Of a stretch of DNA of 41,475 nt, positions 1 to 7,280 are shown piece by piece. Each line of letters begins with the position of its first letter. Positions within the stretch are counted from its first letter, which is position 1. This DNA comes from a virus. The position numbers and the translations under genes are program-made. The DNA is taken from positions 1 through 41,475 of the IMG/VR virus record IMGVR_UViG_3300037838_000055; one strand, 5' to 3'. The notes beneath the pieces were generated by a model that did no database searches, was not told the origin of the DNA, and worked only from the letters and a program-made list of their open reading frames with translations.

Positions 1-1
1 G

Positions 2-2533
2 CCTGAGGGGCCTCAAGGCCCTATAGGGTATGCTGGGGCTGTTGGGCCTATAGGGCCTCAAGGGTATGACGGGACTGATGGGCCTGATGGGCCTCCAGGG
101 CCTCAAGGGGTTACAGGGCCTCAAGGGCATCAAGGGCATCAAGGGTATCAAGGAACTCAAGGTTCTCAAGGGGAGCAAGGGTCTCAAGGGTTTCAAGGGT
201 ATCAAGGGAATCAAGGGATTCAAGGGGAGAGAGGGTTTCCCTTGGGTATCATTATGGATTTTGATGGAGCGACTGGTGGGGGAGTTGCTAGTGGTAAGTT
301 GTCTTTTGATGAGGTGCGAGCAGATGACATTTCAGAAGTTTGGTTAGATGATGAAAGTAAGGCTGGTCAAAGTCTTATTCTTTGGATTAATTCATGGTAT
401 ACAGGGTTTCCAGGGGCTACAGGGTCCAACTATGGGGTATTAAATGTACGATCTACTAAGGCTGCTGATACTGTATTTAGTTTTAATATAACTGGTATAA
501 CATTTGTAAATGCCCTTACTACTTATTATAAATTAGAGTGTAATGCTCTATATTTTCCTGGGGAGGTTGTTGCCGACTTTTTATCTGATGGTGATGATGC
601 AGCTATTTCTTTTACAAGATATGGGCCTCCAGGGTCTCAAGGGTTTCAAGGGTTTCAAGGGTTTGACGGGGCTCAAGGGATTCAAGGGCATCAAGGGCCT
701 GGGGGGCCTAAAGGGTTTCAAGGGTATGACGGGCCTATTGGGACTATTGGGCCTACTGGGCCTACTGGGCCTGAGGGGCCTGAGGGGCCTCAAGGCCCTA
801 TAGGGTATGCTGGGGCTGTTGGGCCTATAGGGCCTCAAGGGTATGACGGGACTGATGGGCCTGATGGGCCTCCAGGGCCTCAAGGGGTTACAGGGCCTCA
901 AGGGTATCAAGGAACTCAAGGTTCTCAAGGGTCTCAAGGGTCTCAAGGGGAGCAAGGGTTTCAAGGGTATCAAGGGTATCAAGGGATTCAAGGGCATGAA
1001 GGGGAGAAAGGATCTCCCTTGGGTATCATTATGACTTTTGATGAAGCGGTTAATGGGGGAACTGCTGATGGTAAGTTGTCTTTTAATGATGAACACACTA
1101 CTCCAATTTCAGAAGTTTGGATAGATTCTCATAGTAAGAGTCTACAACCTCTTACTACTTGGATTCAGTCATGGTATTCAGGGTATCCAGGGGCTACAGG
1201 GCAAGGCCCCTATGGGGTATTAAGTGTACAATCTACTGTTACTTCTAATACTTTATATACCTTTAAGGTAACTGGTATAAATGCCCTTACTTCTTATTAT
1301 GTGATAGATTGTGACCCTGTATATTTTCCTGGGGAGGTTGTTGCCGACTTTTTATCTGATGGTGATGATGTAGCTATTTCTTTTACAAGATATGGGCCTC
1401 CAGGAGGCCCTCAAGGGGCTCAAGGGTCTCAAGGGCAAGGGGCTCAAGGGGCTCAAGGGACTGATGGGCCTCAAGGGGCTCAAGGGTTTCAAGGGGCTCA
1501 AGGGCAAGGGGCTCAAGGGACTGATGGGCCTCCTGGACCTGCTGGGGCTACAGGTTTAACTGCTTTAGCTATCGAAGCGCGGGACGCGCTGTGGGCGAGA
1601 AATACGACTACGGGGGGTATGATCAGTGAAACTGGTTGTTATCCCTTCTTGGGATCTTTAAATAATCCAAACTCGGGTGGGGGTGGAACGGGGACTGATG
1701 AGGATGGAAATGCCGATGGATATGGATTAAGCTTCTTTGAGGGTGTTACTTGGAGTTATGGGGGTGACGGGGGAGAGGCGGGGACTGGTGCATGGAAACC
1801 TACCCCTCCAATCTTCTCCCGCTGGAACGATACAACCGCCATTATGAATGCGGCGTGGCGGGAGATGAGTTGGGAAGACGGGGAAATGGGGGCTTCACTA
1901 ATTACCACACTTGAAAGTGATGTGACCATTAAGGCTACAGGATTAGGCTCTATTCAGGCTGATCAAATTTCCCTAGCATCGGGAGGGTATACTGCTGTTG
2001 CGAATGTTCCCCTTAGTGAGTGGTCTGCTTCTGATCTTGATATAACTGGAAAGTACCTTACTACTACCAATCTATTGGTAAAAGCAGACTCTCTTACAGT
2101 AGGAGATGCTTGTCCTGTTCCTCTTCCGTTCTGCTATATGGCCCTAAGTGCGGCTGATGTAGCATCCTCTGATGAGAAGGCATTAGGCTACTCAAATGTT
2201 CCTACTACAATAGAGTCTAATATTAGTGACTTTGTATGGGATGATACTGCTAAGAATTGGATAGTAAAAATAGCAGGTACTTATCGAGTCATAGGGGCAG
2301 TAATATTAGAGGGAGGATCCTCTTTAGTAAATCTAAATGTTAATCTAGAGGGGGTTTCCATTCTAACTGGAGCCCCTAGAGTCCACTCCTCTGTTGATCC
2401 TCTAGAACACACAATTATGGCTGTATTCACAGCCGCAGCAGATGATGTGGTAAATATTACCTATGAAGCTACTGCTGCTTCTACCGTAAAAGCTATTATA
2501 GGCTCTACCTTCTTCATGGAAAGATTAAAATAA
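2..2533 (+). CDS. Collagen-like tail fibre protein with C1q-like head (5' end missing)
   Basis: The reading frame is open from base 2, so the gene enters from outside the window; the TTG at 242 is an internal leucine codon and not a start. Order seen: Gly-X-Y block (2-241), globular unit (242-622), second Gly-X-Y block (623-1018), second copy of the globular unit (1019-1393), short Gly-X-Y block (1394-1546), a stalk, and a final domain of about 140 residues (from about 2110). That last domain alternates short beta strands, includes GTYRVIGAVIL and ends GSTFFMERL, which resembles trimeric C1q/TNF-like jelly rolls capping bacterial and phage collagen-like proteins. Many triplets have Gln in the third place with Phe, Tyr, Ile or Ser before it. 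A trimeric host-contact fibre is the likely role (inference). The stop overlaps the next start (TAATG). Confidence 0.85.
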   Translation, partial: PEGPQGPIGYAGAVGPIGPQGYDGTDGPDGPPGPQGVTGPQGHQGHQGYQGTQGSQGEQGSQGFQGYQGNQGIQGERGFPLGIIMDFDGATGGGVASGKLSFDEVRADDISEVWLDDESKAGQSLILWINSWYTGFPGATGSNYGVLNVRSTKAADTVFSFNITGITFVNALTTYYKLECNALYFPGEVVADFLSDGDDAAISFTRYGPPGSQGFQGFQGFDGAQGIQGHQGPGGPKGFQGYDGPIGTIGPTGPTGPEGPEGPQGPIGYAGAVGPIGPQGYDGTDGPDGPPGPQGVTGPQGYQGTQGSQGSQGSQGEQGFQGYQGYQGIQGHEGEKGSPLGIIMTFDEAVNGGTADGKLSFNDEHTTPISEVWIDSHSKSLQPLTTWIQSWYSGYPGATGQGPYGVLSVQSTVTSNTLYTFKVTGINALTSYYVIDCDPVYFPGEVVADFLSDGDDVAISFTRYGPPGGPQGAQGSQGQGAQGAQGTDGPQGAQGFQGAQGQGAQGTDGPPGPAGATGLTALAIEARDALWARNTTTGGMISETGCYPFLGSLNNPNSGGGGTGTDEDGNADGYGLSFFEGVTWSYGGDGGEAGTGAWKPTPPIFSRWNDTTAIMNAAWREMSWEDGEMGASLITTLESDVTIKATGLGSIQADQISLASGGYTAVANVPLSEWSASDLDITGKYLTTTNLLVKADSLTVGDACPVPLPFCYMALSAADVASSDEKALGYSNVPTTIESNISDFVWDDTAKNWIVKIAGTYRVIGAVILEGGSSLVNLNVNLEGVSILTGAPRVHSSVDPLEHTIMAVFTAAADDVVNITYEATAASTVKAIIGSTFFMERLK

Positions 2534-2790
2534 TGACTACTGAAACTACGAAAAGATACACTATATCAAAAGAAACTTTAATGCCCTTAGGAATGGTAAT
2601 AACTCTCTGTGCCGCTGTGGTGTGGATAAGCTCTCAACTCAATAACATCAACCATAAGCTTGATATTATTGAAAATGCTATGGAGGACCAATGGACAAGC
2701 CGCGATATGGAAAATTGGGGTTTACGCTTGAAAATGCAGAATCCTACTATTGAGATTCCGGGGCTGGAGATTCCCTTAAAAAATAATTAA
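2533..2790 (+). CDS. Small single-pass membrane protein
   Basis: An 85-residue protein with a hydrophilic N-terminus, one hydrophobic segment at about residues 15-35 (LMPLGMVITLCAAVVWISS) and then a short heptad-like stretch (LNNINHKLDIIENAM). There is no signal peptidase site, so it is probably membrane anchored. The ATG overlaps the stop of the fibre gene by one base, which suggests coupled translation. Small one-helix proteins beside fibre or lysis genes in phages are sometimes holins or spanin-like, but nothing here proves that. No family was recognised. The stop region overlaps the end of the convergent gene on the other strand by 4 bases. Confidence 0.75.
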   Translation: MTTETTKRYTISKETLMPLGMVITLCAAVVWISSQLNNINHKLDIIENAMEDQWTSRDMENWGLRLKMQNPTIEIPGLEIPLKNN

Positions 2791-3014
2791 TCGACAATAT
2801 GAGCTTGCTTCATTAGACGGATTACTCGTTGAGTATAGGTTCGTCTAAAATTATTGAGAGTATTAACCATATTCTCTAGTTTTATTACTCCGTCTGAGCT
2901 TACATCATCCGAAGTTAAAAAATGTCCTAATTCAGCATGGAGCCAATTAAGGTCAGCTAGTTCTGAAGTGTTCAACTTACTTCTAAGTTCTTCAATCTCT
3001 TGTGGGTTTTTCAT
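2787..3014 (-). CDS. Small hypothetical protein coupled to helicase
   Basis: A 75-residue, mostly helical, charged protein with no recognised family. Its ATG overlaps the TGA of the upstream helicase gene (ATGA at 3014-3011), the usual mark of translational coupling, so it is probably made with the helicase. T4 has a small gene next to uvsW (uvsW.1), but I cannot see sequence similarity that would prove a relationship. It converges with the membrane protein gene and the two share 4 bases at their ends. Confidence 0.65.
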   Translation of the reverse strand: MKNPQEIEELRSKLNTSELADLNWLHAELGHFLTSDDVSSDGVIKLENMVNTLNNFRRTYTQRVIRLMKQAHIVD

Positions 3015-4384
3015 AGTGTTATAACCTCATGGCCCTCTTTCTTGTAATGACGCTTTCTTGCGTTAGAATGTTCTCTTAGATACTTTTCTTTATCTAAGAA
3101 ATCATAGATAAAAACTTTCTCTTTTGATTCGTGTCGGCGTAAAGCTCTACCTAGAGCTTGCAGGGTTGCTATTTCAGACTTCATTCCTCTGGCGTTAATG
3201 AAATGTGTGATTTCTTCAATGTTAATACCTGTTTGGAGGATTTTAGTGCCAATGAGGGTACTAGTTCCTCTATGTCTGAGGAAGTTAGATATACTTTTAT
3301 ACCTTTCTCCGAGGGAGTCTTCACCCTGTAAAAACTGTACTTCCCCGTCTCCAAGCAAGACCTCCAAGGCTCTTCCATGATCAAGTGATTTGGTAAGTAT
3401 AAGTATGCGAGATCGCTCGCTGGTTCGTCTAATTTCATTTACAATCTCCTTAATAATATTGTTTCGTGATTCGTTATTTACTATGTAGTCCTCATATACC
3501 TCAGGGTAGGCTAACTCTTCGTCTGCTCCGCTGGCAGTATAGGGTCTATCTATTAGCTGTATAAGGGGTTTTGTAAGCCTTCCAGCCTCCACAAGACCCG
3601 AAGTATCCACAGAAGCCCACACAGGCCCCAGAGAGCCCTCCAGATTGAATTTGGGGATAGTATCGGATGGTGGGGTGGCTGTGAATCCGAAGCGGTACAG
3701 GGCCTTAGGGAAGGCTTGGAGAGCAGCCAAGGTAGTTTTGCCATTTGCGAACTCATGGCACTCATCCACCATTAAAACTTCGGTTTCTTCCAAGTGCGTG
3801 TCTAGAATCTTTTCGATGCTTTGGACAGTACATAACATAATATCCCCGTAAATATAACCCTCACCAAAACAAAGACCAATATTATCCATCCCACAAGTTT
3901 TAGTAAGAAAATCATAAGTTTGTGTTAGTAGCTGTTTTGCGTTAAAAAGGAGTACCATCTTCCTCCCAGCCAGTGCTTTCACTAATCCAGCCATAATTAG
4001 TGTTTTTCCTGATCCAGTAGGTGATTTTACAATTCCTCGTTTTTCTTTAAGAGCCCTAATAATTAGCTCTTCTTGGTAATCATACAATGAAAAGGCAGAA
4101 AGTAGCCAACTAGCGGTATTCTCTTCTTTTACAGAATTTTCAAAAACAACCTTAGGATCACAATCAATCTTTTTTAGATCTTTAAGGACACGAAGTAATA
4201 AACCTGTGAGGAATATACCCTTTCTCGTAATAAAATGAATATTTCCATCCCAGTGCCTACGCTTATAAGCAGAAGAATACTGGTAGCCAGGAACTTTTTC
4301 CGAGTACAGCCTATATAATGCGTCTAATAAATCAGGATTATCGGTGATAATTCTAGATTTTAGAGTATTTACAAGGATCTTCAT
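3011..4384 (-). CDS. uvsW: UvsW-like SF2 DNA/RNA helicase
   Basis: With the ATG at 4384 the protein has 457 residues. A longer reading from a TTG at 4444 would run into the divergent gene and is less likely. The N-terminal part (about 1-75) with YKRRHWDGNIHF resembles the small DNA-binding domain of T4 UvsW (family pattern: Trp-Asp-Gly after basic residues). Then come superfamily 2 motifs: Walker A SPTGSGKT at 121-128, DECH at 207-210, FTATPP near 234-239, and motif VI QALGRALRRH at 409-418. UvsW unwinds branched DNA and R-loops and helps switch T4 from origin- to recombination-dependent replication. The assignment as a UvsW-type helicase is firm; the exact role in this phage is inferred. Confidence 0.9.
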   Translation of the reverse strand: MKILVNTLKSRIITDNPDLLDALYRLYSEKVPGYQYSSAYKRRHWDGNIHFITRKGIFLTGLLLRVLKDLKKIDCDPKVVFENSVKEENTASWLLSAFSLYDYQEELIIRALKEKRGIVKSPTGSGKTLIMAGLVKALAGRKMVLLFNAKQLLTQTYDFLTKTCGMDNIGLCFGEGYIYGDIMLCTVQSIEKILDTHLEETEVLMVDECHEFANGKTTLAALQAFPKALYRFGFTATPPSDTIPKFNLEGSLGPVWASVDTSGLVEAGRLTKPLIQLIDRPYTASGADEELAYPEVYEDYIVNNESRNNIIKEIVNEIRRTSERSRILILTKSLDHGRALEVLLGDGEVQFLQGEDSLGERYKSISNFLRHRGTSTLIGTKILQTGINIEEITHFINARGMKSEIATLQALGRALRRHESKEKVFIYDFLDKEKYLREHSNARKRHYKKEGHEVITL

Positions 4385-4432
4385 TAGACTATTATAGAGC
4401 AGACCCTTGTGGTTACTTAGGAGTAATTTTAT

Positions 4433-5209
4433 ATGATAGAACAAGAAACAAAGACCCAGAAGCCTGAAGATAAGCTAAATAAACAGACTGAAAAGCAGAT
4501 TCTTGCTACTCTTCTGAAGAATGTACCGTCGAATGATGCTGTACCAGTAAGCGTACCATCAAAAAACCGATTTTACAATTTAATAGACTCAGCGAAGCCA
4601 ATTTCCTTGCGTCCGATGACCTTTGATGACGAGAAGGCTATGCTGTCAAAGAAGAATGCTAACCAAGATGTACTAAATGTCTTGCTAGGAAGGTGTATAA
4701 ATAATATTGATGTAGGTCAACTTCTCCAGATGGATAAACTCTATCTAATTATGAAATTGAGAGAGATCTCCTACGGTGATGAGTATAGTGCTACTATCTC
4801 TTGTAATGGTTGCCGAAGAGATAATCAAGTAAAGTTCGAACTATCTAAACTTCAGGTTAATTTGATTGAAGAAGACCTGACTAACCCCGTGGATGTTTAT
4901 CTCCCGGTTATTAAGAAAAAGTGTAAGGTTCGATTACCACGGGTTTCTGATGAAAATTACTTTGCCAACTCTGAATATGCAGTTGCTAACCTGTGGCGGT
5001 TTATAGAGGAAGTAGACGGTCATGAGGCTAAAGGATTAATTTCTAAACTAGTCCCACAGCTACCCATCAAGGATATTCATGCAATCTTAAATATTCTTTC
5101 GGGTAATAAGTACGGTATTGATACAAAGGTACGCTTCCTATGCAATTACTGTAACCATAATGAAATTATGGAGCTTCCTATTACTTCCGATTTTTTTTCC
5201 GGGAACTAA
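4433..5209 (+). CDS. 26: gp26-like baseplate hub/assembly protein (zero-frame product)
   Basis: A 258-residue protein resembling the T4 baseplate protein family that includes gp26: a loop-rich start, then PSKNRFYNL, LRPMTFDDEKAML, a segment ending in REISYGDEYS, and CxxC pairs at Cys124/Cys127 and Cys237/Cys240 that could bind one zinc ion. An AGGAG ribosome site lies at 4419-4423. In T4, gp26 takes part in building the central baseplate hub. The reading frame ends in TTT TTT TCC GGG AAC TAA, and the run of T residues just before the stop is a frameshift signal (see the separate entries). The zero-frame form would be the major product. Confidence 0.8.
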   Translation: MIEQETKTQKPEDKLNKQTEKQILATLLKNVPSNDAVPVSVPSKNRFYNLIDSAKPISLRPMTFDDEKAMLSKKNANQDVLNVLLGRCINNIDVGQLLQMDKLYLIMKLREISYGDEYSATISCNGCRRDNQVKFELSKLQVNLIEEDLTNPVDVYLPVIKKKCKVRLPRVSDENYFANSEYAVANLWRFIEEVDGHEAKGLISKLVPQLPIKDIHAILNILSGNKYGIDTKVRFLCNYCNHNEIMELPITSDFFSGN

Positions 5210-5391
5210 GTACAGGTTTTAATTTAGAGAACCTGTACTTAGAAGCCTATATACTTGTAAAGCACTGCCGCTTCGGCTACGGAGATGTGCAGCACATGTC
5301 AAGAGGCGAGAGAGAGATATTCTTGAACCTTTACAAAAAGGAAATGGAAGACCAAGAGCGTGCAAGTAAACAACACAACAGTCGTAGATAG
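4433..5391 (+). CDS. Predicted -1 frameshift product of gp26-like gene (319 aa)
   Basis: If ribosomes slip back one base at 5191-5197, the 255 residues read up to 5197 are joined to 64 more read from 5197 to the TAG at 5389-5391. The added part contains NLENLYLEAYILVKHCRFGY, then GDVQHMSRGEREIFLNLYKK and a charged tail; it is amphipathic and helix-like, not random. It has no good start of its own: the first ATG in this frame is at 5296 and would give only 31 residues. It fills what would otherwise be a 150-bp gap and overlaps the next gene by 32 bases. Frameshifted tail-assembly chaperones (lambda G/GT, P2 E/E') have this design. Frameshifting itself is inferred and has not been observed. Confidence 0.75.
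5191..5197 (+). promoter_or_regulatory. Slippery heptamer T TTT TTT for -1 frameshifting
   Basis: Within an uninterrupted run of eight T residues (5191-5198), the zero frame reads GAT TTT TTT TCC. This places a T-TTT-TTT heptamer at 5191-5197 so that both tRNAs can re-pair perfectly in the -1 frame. It lies 9 bases before the zero-frame stop codon. Confidence 0.75.
5206..5242 (+). promoter_or_regulatory. 13-bp perfect stem-loop, probable frameshift stimulator
   Basis: CTAAGTACAGGTT (5206-5218) is the exact reverse complement of AACCTGTACTTAG (5230-5242), with an 11-nt loop that can shrink to 7 nt by one U-G and one U-A pair. The stem starts 8 nt after the slippery heptamer and includes the zero-frame TAA (5207-5209). 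No T run follows on the + strand, and the minus strand has an A run at that place, so an intrinsic terminator is unlikely. Confidence 0.75.
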
Positions 5392-6292
5392 GGGCAACCG
5401 CCCAAATATTAGCCAACGAATTGGGCTTCGTATTTTCTTTATTAATGACGGAGAGTATGTTGATCCCTACGAAATCAGTTCGGTACAACTCTTCAAACAG
5501 TCTGATACTCTTACCCCTTTATCGGTCCTAGGATCTGACGGATTAGTTTCCTCAAAACCATTGATGACCTTCGGGGCATCGGGGGATACGCAAACAACCT
5601 CCTCTAAGTTTAATTCTTCCAATTATCTTCCATCGGTTACCGCAAGTGGGATTTATAGGATTAAGCAGGGGGAGTATGTTGTAGTTTTAGATGAGACTCT
5701 AAACCTCTCTGGTTGGGACACAAACACAAGTACCCAGCTTGCTGTCTCCAGTCTCTCTGCCGTTAATAACTATGTTGATATGTGGGCAGTCAAGCTTGAT
5801 GCCGCCTCTAAATATCAACTTATAACAAATAACTTCGCTTTATATGAAGATACTTTCTTTGCTTTCACCGAGCCTTTGCTTCTTACTACTAGAAATGCTT
5901 TAATGAACAAGCATGTAAGACTTGGAGAAAAGTTGGACCTTAAGGTTACTACTGAGACTACTCTTCAAAATAAGACAATTGATAAATCAATTCAGAATAT
6001 ATTTAAGGAATCAGTTATTACTAAGGGGTTGATGGAAATTAGAAAAGTAAATCAAGAAATAAATATTGATGGACCCTTTACAGTTGCTAGTTTCCTTTCT
6101 ACCAATGGGCTGGTAGATATCACCACAGATAATACCTTATTAATGAATTGGGATACCGCACTCTTGAAGGATAACGAGTCCTTCAAGGCAGGAACTTTCG
6201 GAAGTCTAACAGGAACTTACAGTGTACAGGTTAAATATAATATCCTGAACCAGACATTTATAAGTCCACTGTTCTATCTCACAGTGTCGTAA
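5360..6292 (+). CDS. Putative virion structural protein, unknown family
   Basis: A 310-residue protein with a GTG start that overlaps the tail of the -1 frameshift extension. No family was recognised. The sequence is rich in short beta strands (SGIYRIKQGEYVVVLD, and a C-terminal GTYSVQVKYNILNQTFISPL that reads like an immunoglobulin-type or similar beta domain), with a helical stretch near residues 195-230. It has no signal peptide or membrane segment. Its place after the gp26-like gene and the beta-rich make-up suggest a tail or baseplate component. The GTG has no strong ribosome site right before it, which fits coupling to translation of the upstream frame. Confidence 0.65.
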   Translation: MQVNNTTVVDRGNRPNISQRIGLRIFFINDGEYVDPYEISSVQLFKQSDTLTPLSVLGSDGLVSSKPLMTFGASGDTQTTSSKFNSSNYLPSVTASGIYRIKQGEYVVVLDETLNLSGWDTNTSTQLAVSSLSAVNNYVDMWAVKLDAASKYQLITNNFALYEDTFFAFTEPLLLTTRNALMNKHVRLGEKLDLKVTTETTLQNKTIDKSIQNIFKESVITKGLMEIRKVNQEINIDGPFTVASFLSTNGLVDITTDNTLLMNWDTALLKDNESFKAGTFGSLTGTYSVQVKYNILNQTFISPLFYLTVS

Positions 6293-7280
6293 GGAGGTGA
6301 TTCATTAGATAGTCGTAGTCATACTTTTTAGTATGGTAATCGACAAAACCGCTTAGGTCTTGGCCCCTCATATGGGCATCATTCCAGTCGTTAACTTCCG
6401 AAGGTGGATGGCAGATGTGCAAGTCTGCCATCCTTTTTAATCGCCGCAAGTAATCAAACTTACCTACGCCTCGTTTTCCTGCATCATCATTATCATATCC
6501 GATAATAATTTTTCCATCAAAGTCTTTTAGTGCCTCTACCTGTATTTCAGATACAGAACAGCCCATAGTGCAAGTAGCATTAACTCCTTGAATTTGAAGT
6601 GAAATAGCGTCTAATGGACCTTCACAAACTACAAGAAGATTGGCACACTCATCATAGGGATATAAAATATGTGATGAGCGAGGCCAATCATCTGTTGGAT
6701 TTAAGTATTTAGGTGTCTCATCTCCCAAAGCACGGGCTTGAAAATAAAAAATCTCCGAATTTTCTAAAAACGGTATGATTAAACGCCCTGCATACTTACC
6801 TTTGGTAGAAACATAGTAGGTACGATCATTTTTTTCTAGATCAAACAACCTTCTTTCATATAAAAAGGTCCATGCATGTTGAACAAGCCTATCTTCACTA
6901 TCATAATCTTCTACTGTGATGGATTTAAGATGTAATTCACCAATTCCTGTGGCCCAACCGTGGGGAGGTTTTTTTGTAGTCACTGGAGGAGTATAAGTCT
7001 CAATTTGACCGTCAAACTCCTTAAAAAGAATATCAGCTTCGGCTTGGTTATAGGTCAATCCTTCCATATAGGCGTAAAGCTGGATGAAGTTACCTTTATT
7101 ACCGCTCTTGAAGCATTGCCACAACCCAGTATTTAAATTAATACTCATGTGACGCTTGTAATCGTCAGAGATATATACAGAGGGGACAATTAGCTCTGAC
7201 TCACCAGAGGACATTTTGTAATTATCCTTGAACTTCTCAAGGAAGTAGTCTCTAATAAATTGAGGAGCAATTATGTTCAT
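6279..7280 (-). CDS. DnaG-type DNA primase with TOPRIM domain (T4 gp61-like role)
   Basis: A 333-residue protein. The TOPRIM fold is shown by VVCEGPLDAISLQ (Glu220) and IIIGYDNDDAGKRG (Asp263 and Asp265), the metal-binding residues of primases. The N-terminal part (about 35-75, with LWQCFKSGNKGNFIQL) looks like the primase zinc-finger region but has only one of the usual cysteines, so zinc binding may be lost. The protein would make RNA primers at the phage replication fork, as gp61 does in T4. Its end overlaps the convergent structural gene by 14 bases and its start overlaps the divergent nuclease gene by 8 bases. Whether it is an orthologue of gp61 or another DnaG-like lineage is unresolved. 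Confidence 0.85.
   Translation of the reverse strand: MNIIAPQFIRDYFLEKFKDNYKMSSGESELIVPSVYISDDYKRHMSINLNTGLWQCFKSGNKGNFIQLYAYMEGLTYNQAEADILFKEFDGQIETYTPPVTTKKPPHGWATGIGELHLKSITVEDYDSEDRLVQHAWTFLYERRLFDLEKNDRTYYVSTKGKYAGRLIIPFLENSEIFYFQARALGDETPKYLNPTDDWPRSSHILYPYDECANLLVVCEGPLDAISLQIQGVNATCTMGCSVSEIQVEALKDFDGKIIIGYDNDDAGKRGVGKFDYLRRLKRMADLHICHPPSEVNDWNDAHMRGQDLSGFVDYHTKKYDYDYLMNHLLTTL

Noticed and set aside
242-244. TTG at 242 as the start of the fibre gene
   Set aside because: The same frame is open to the left edge and codes continuous Gly-X-Y triplets, so the TTG is an internal codon at the border of a domain.
66-1096. Several reading frames in other frames and on the minus strand over the collagen region
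   Set aside because: They are made only of repeats of the Gly-X-Y DNA read out of frame (Leu-Lys-Gly or Pro-Leu-Arg repeats); the real frame is the one from base 2.
4391-4396. TATAAT on the minus strand before the helicase gene
   Set aside because: No matching -35 element at the proper distance, and transcription would begin at or inside the ATG.
4385-4444. TTG start at 4444 for the helicase
   Set aside because: It would overlap the divergent gp26-like gene and its ribosome site; the ATG at 4384 begins right where UvsW-like sequence begins.
6291-6300. Very strong ribosome-site sequence AAGGAGGTGA on the + strand
   Set aside because: No reading frame follows it (the nearest possible GTG is closed after three codons); it is part of the primase coding sequence on the other strand.
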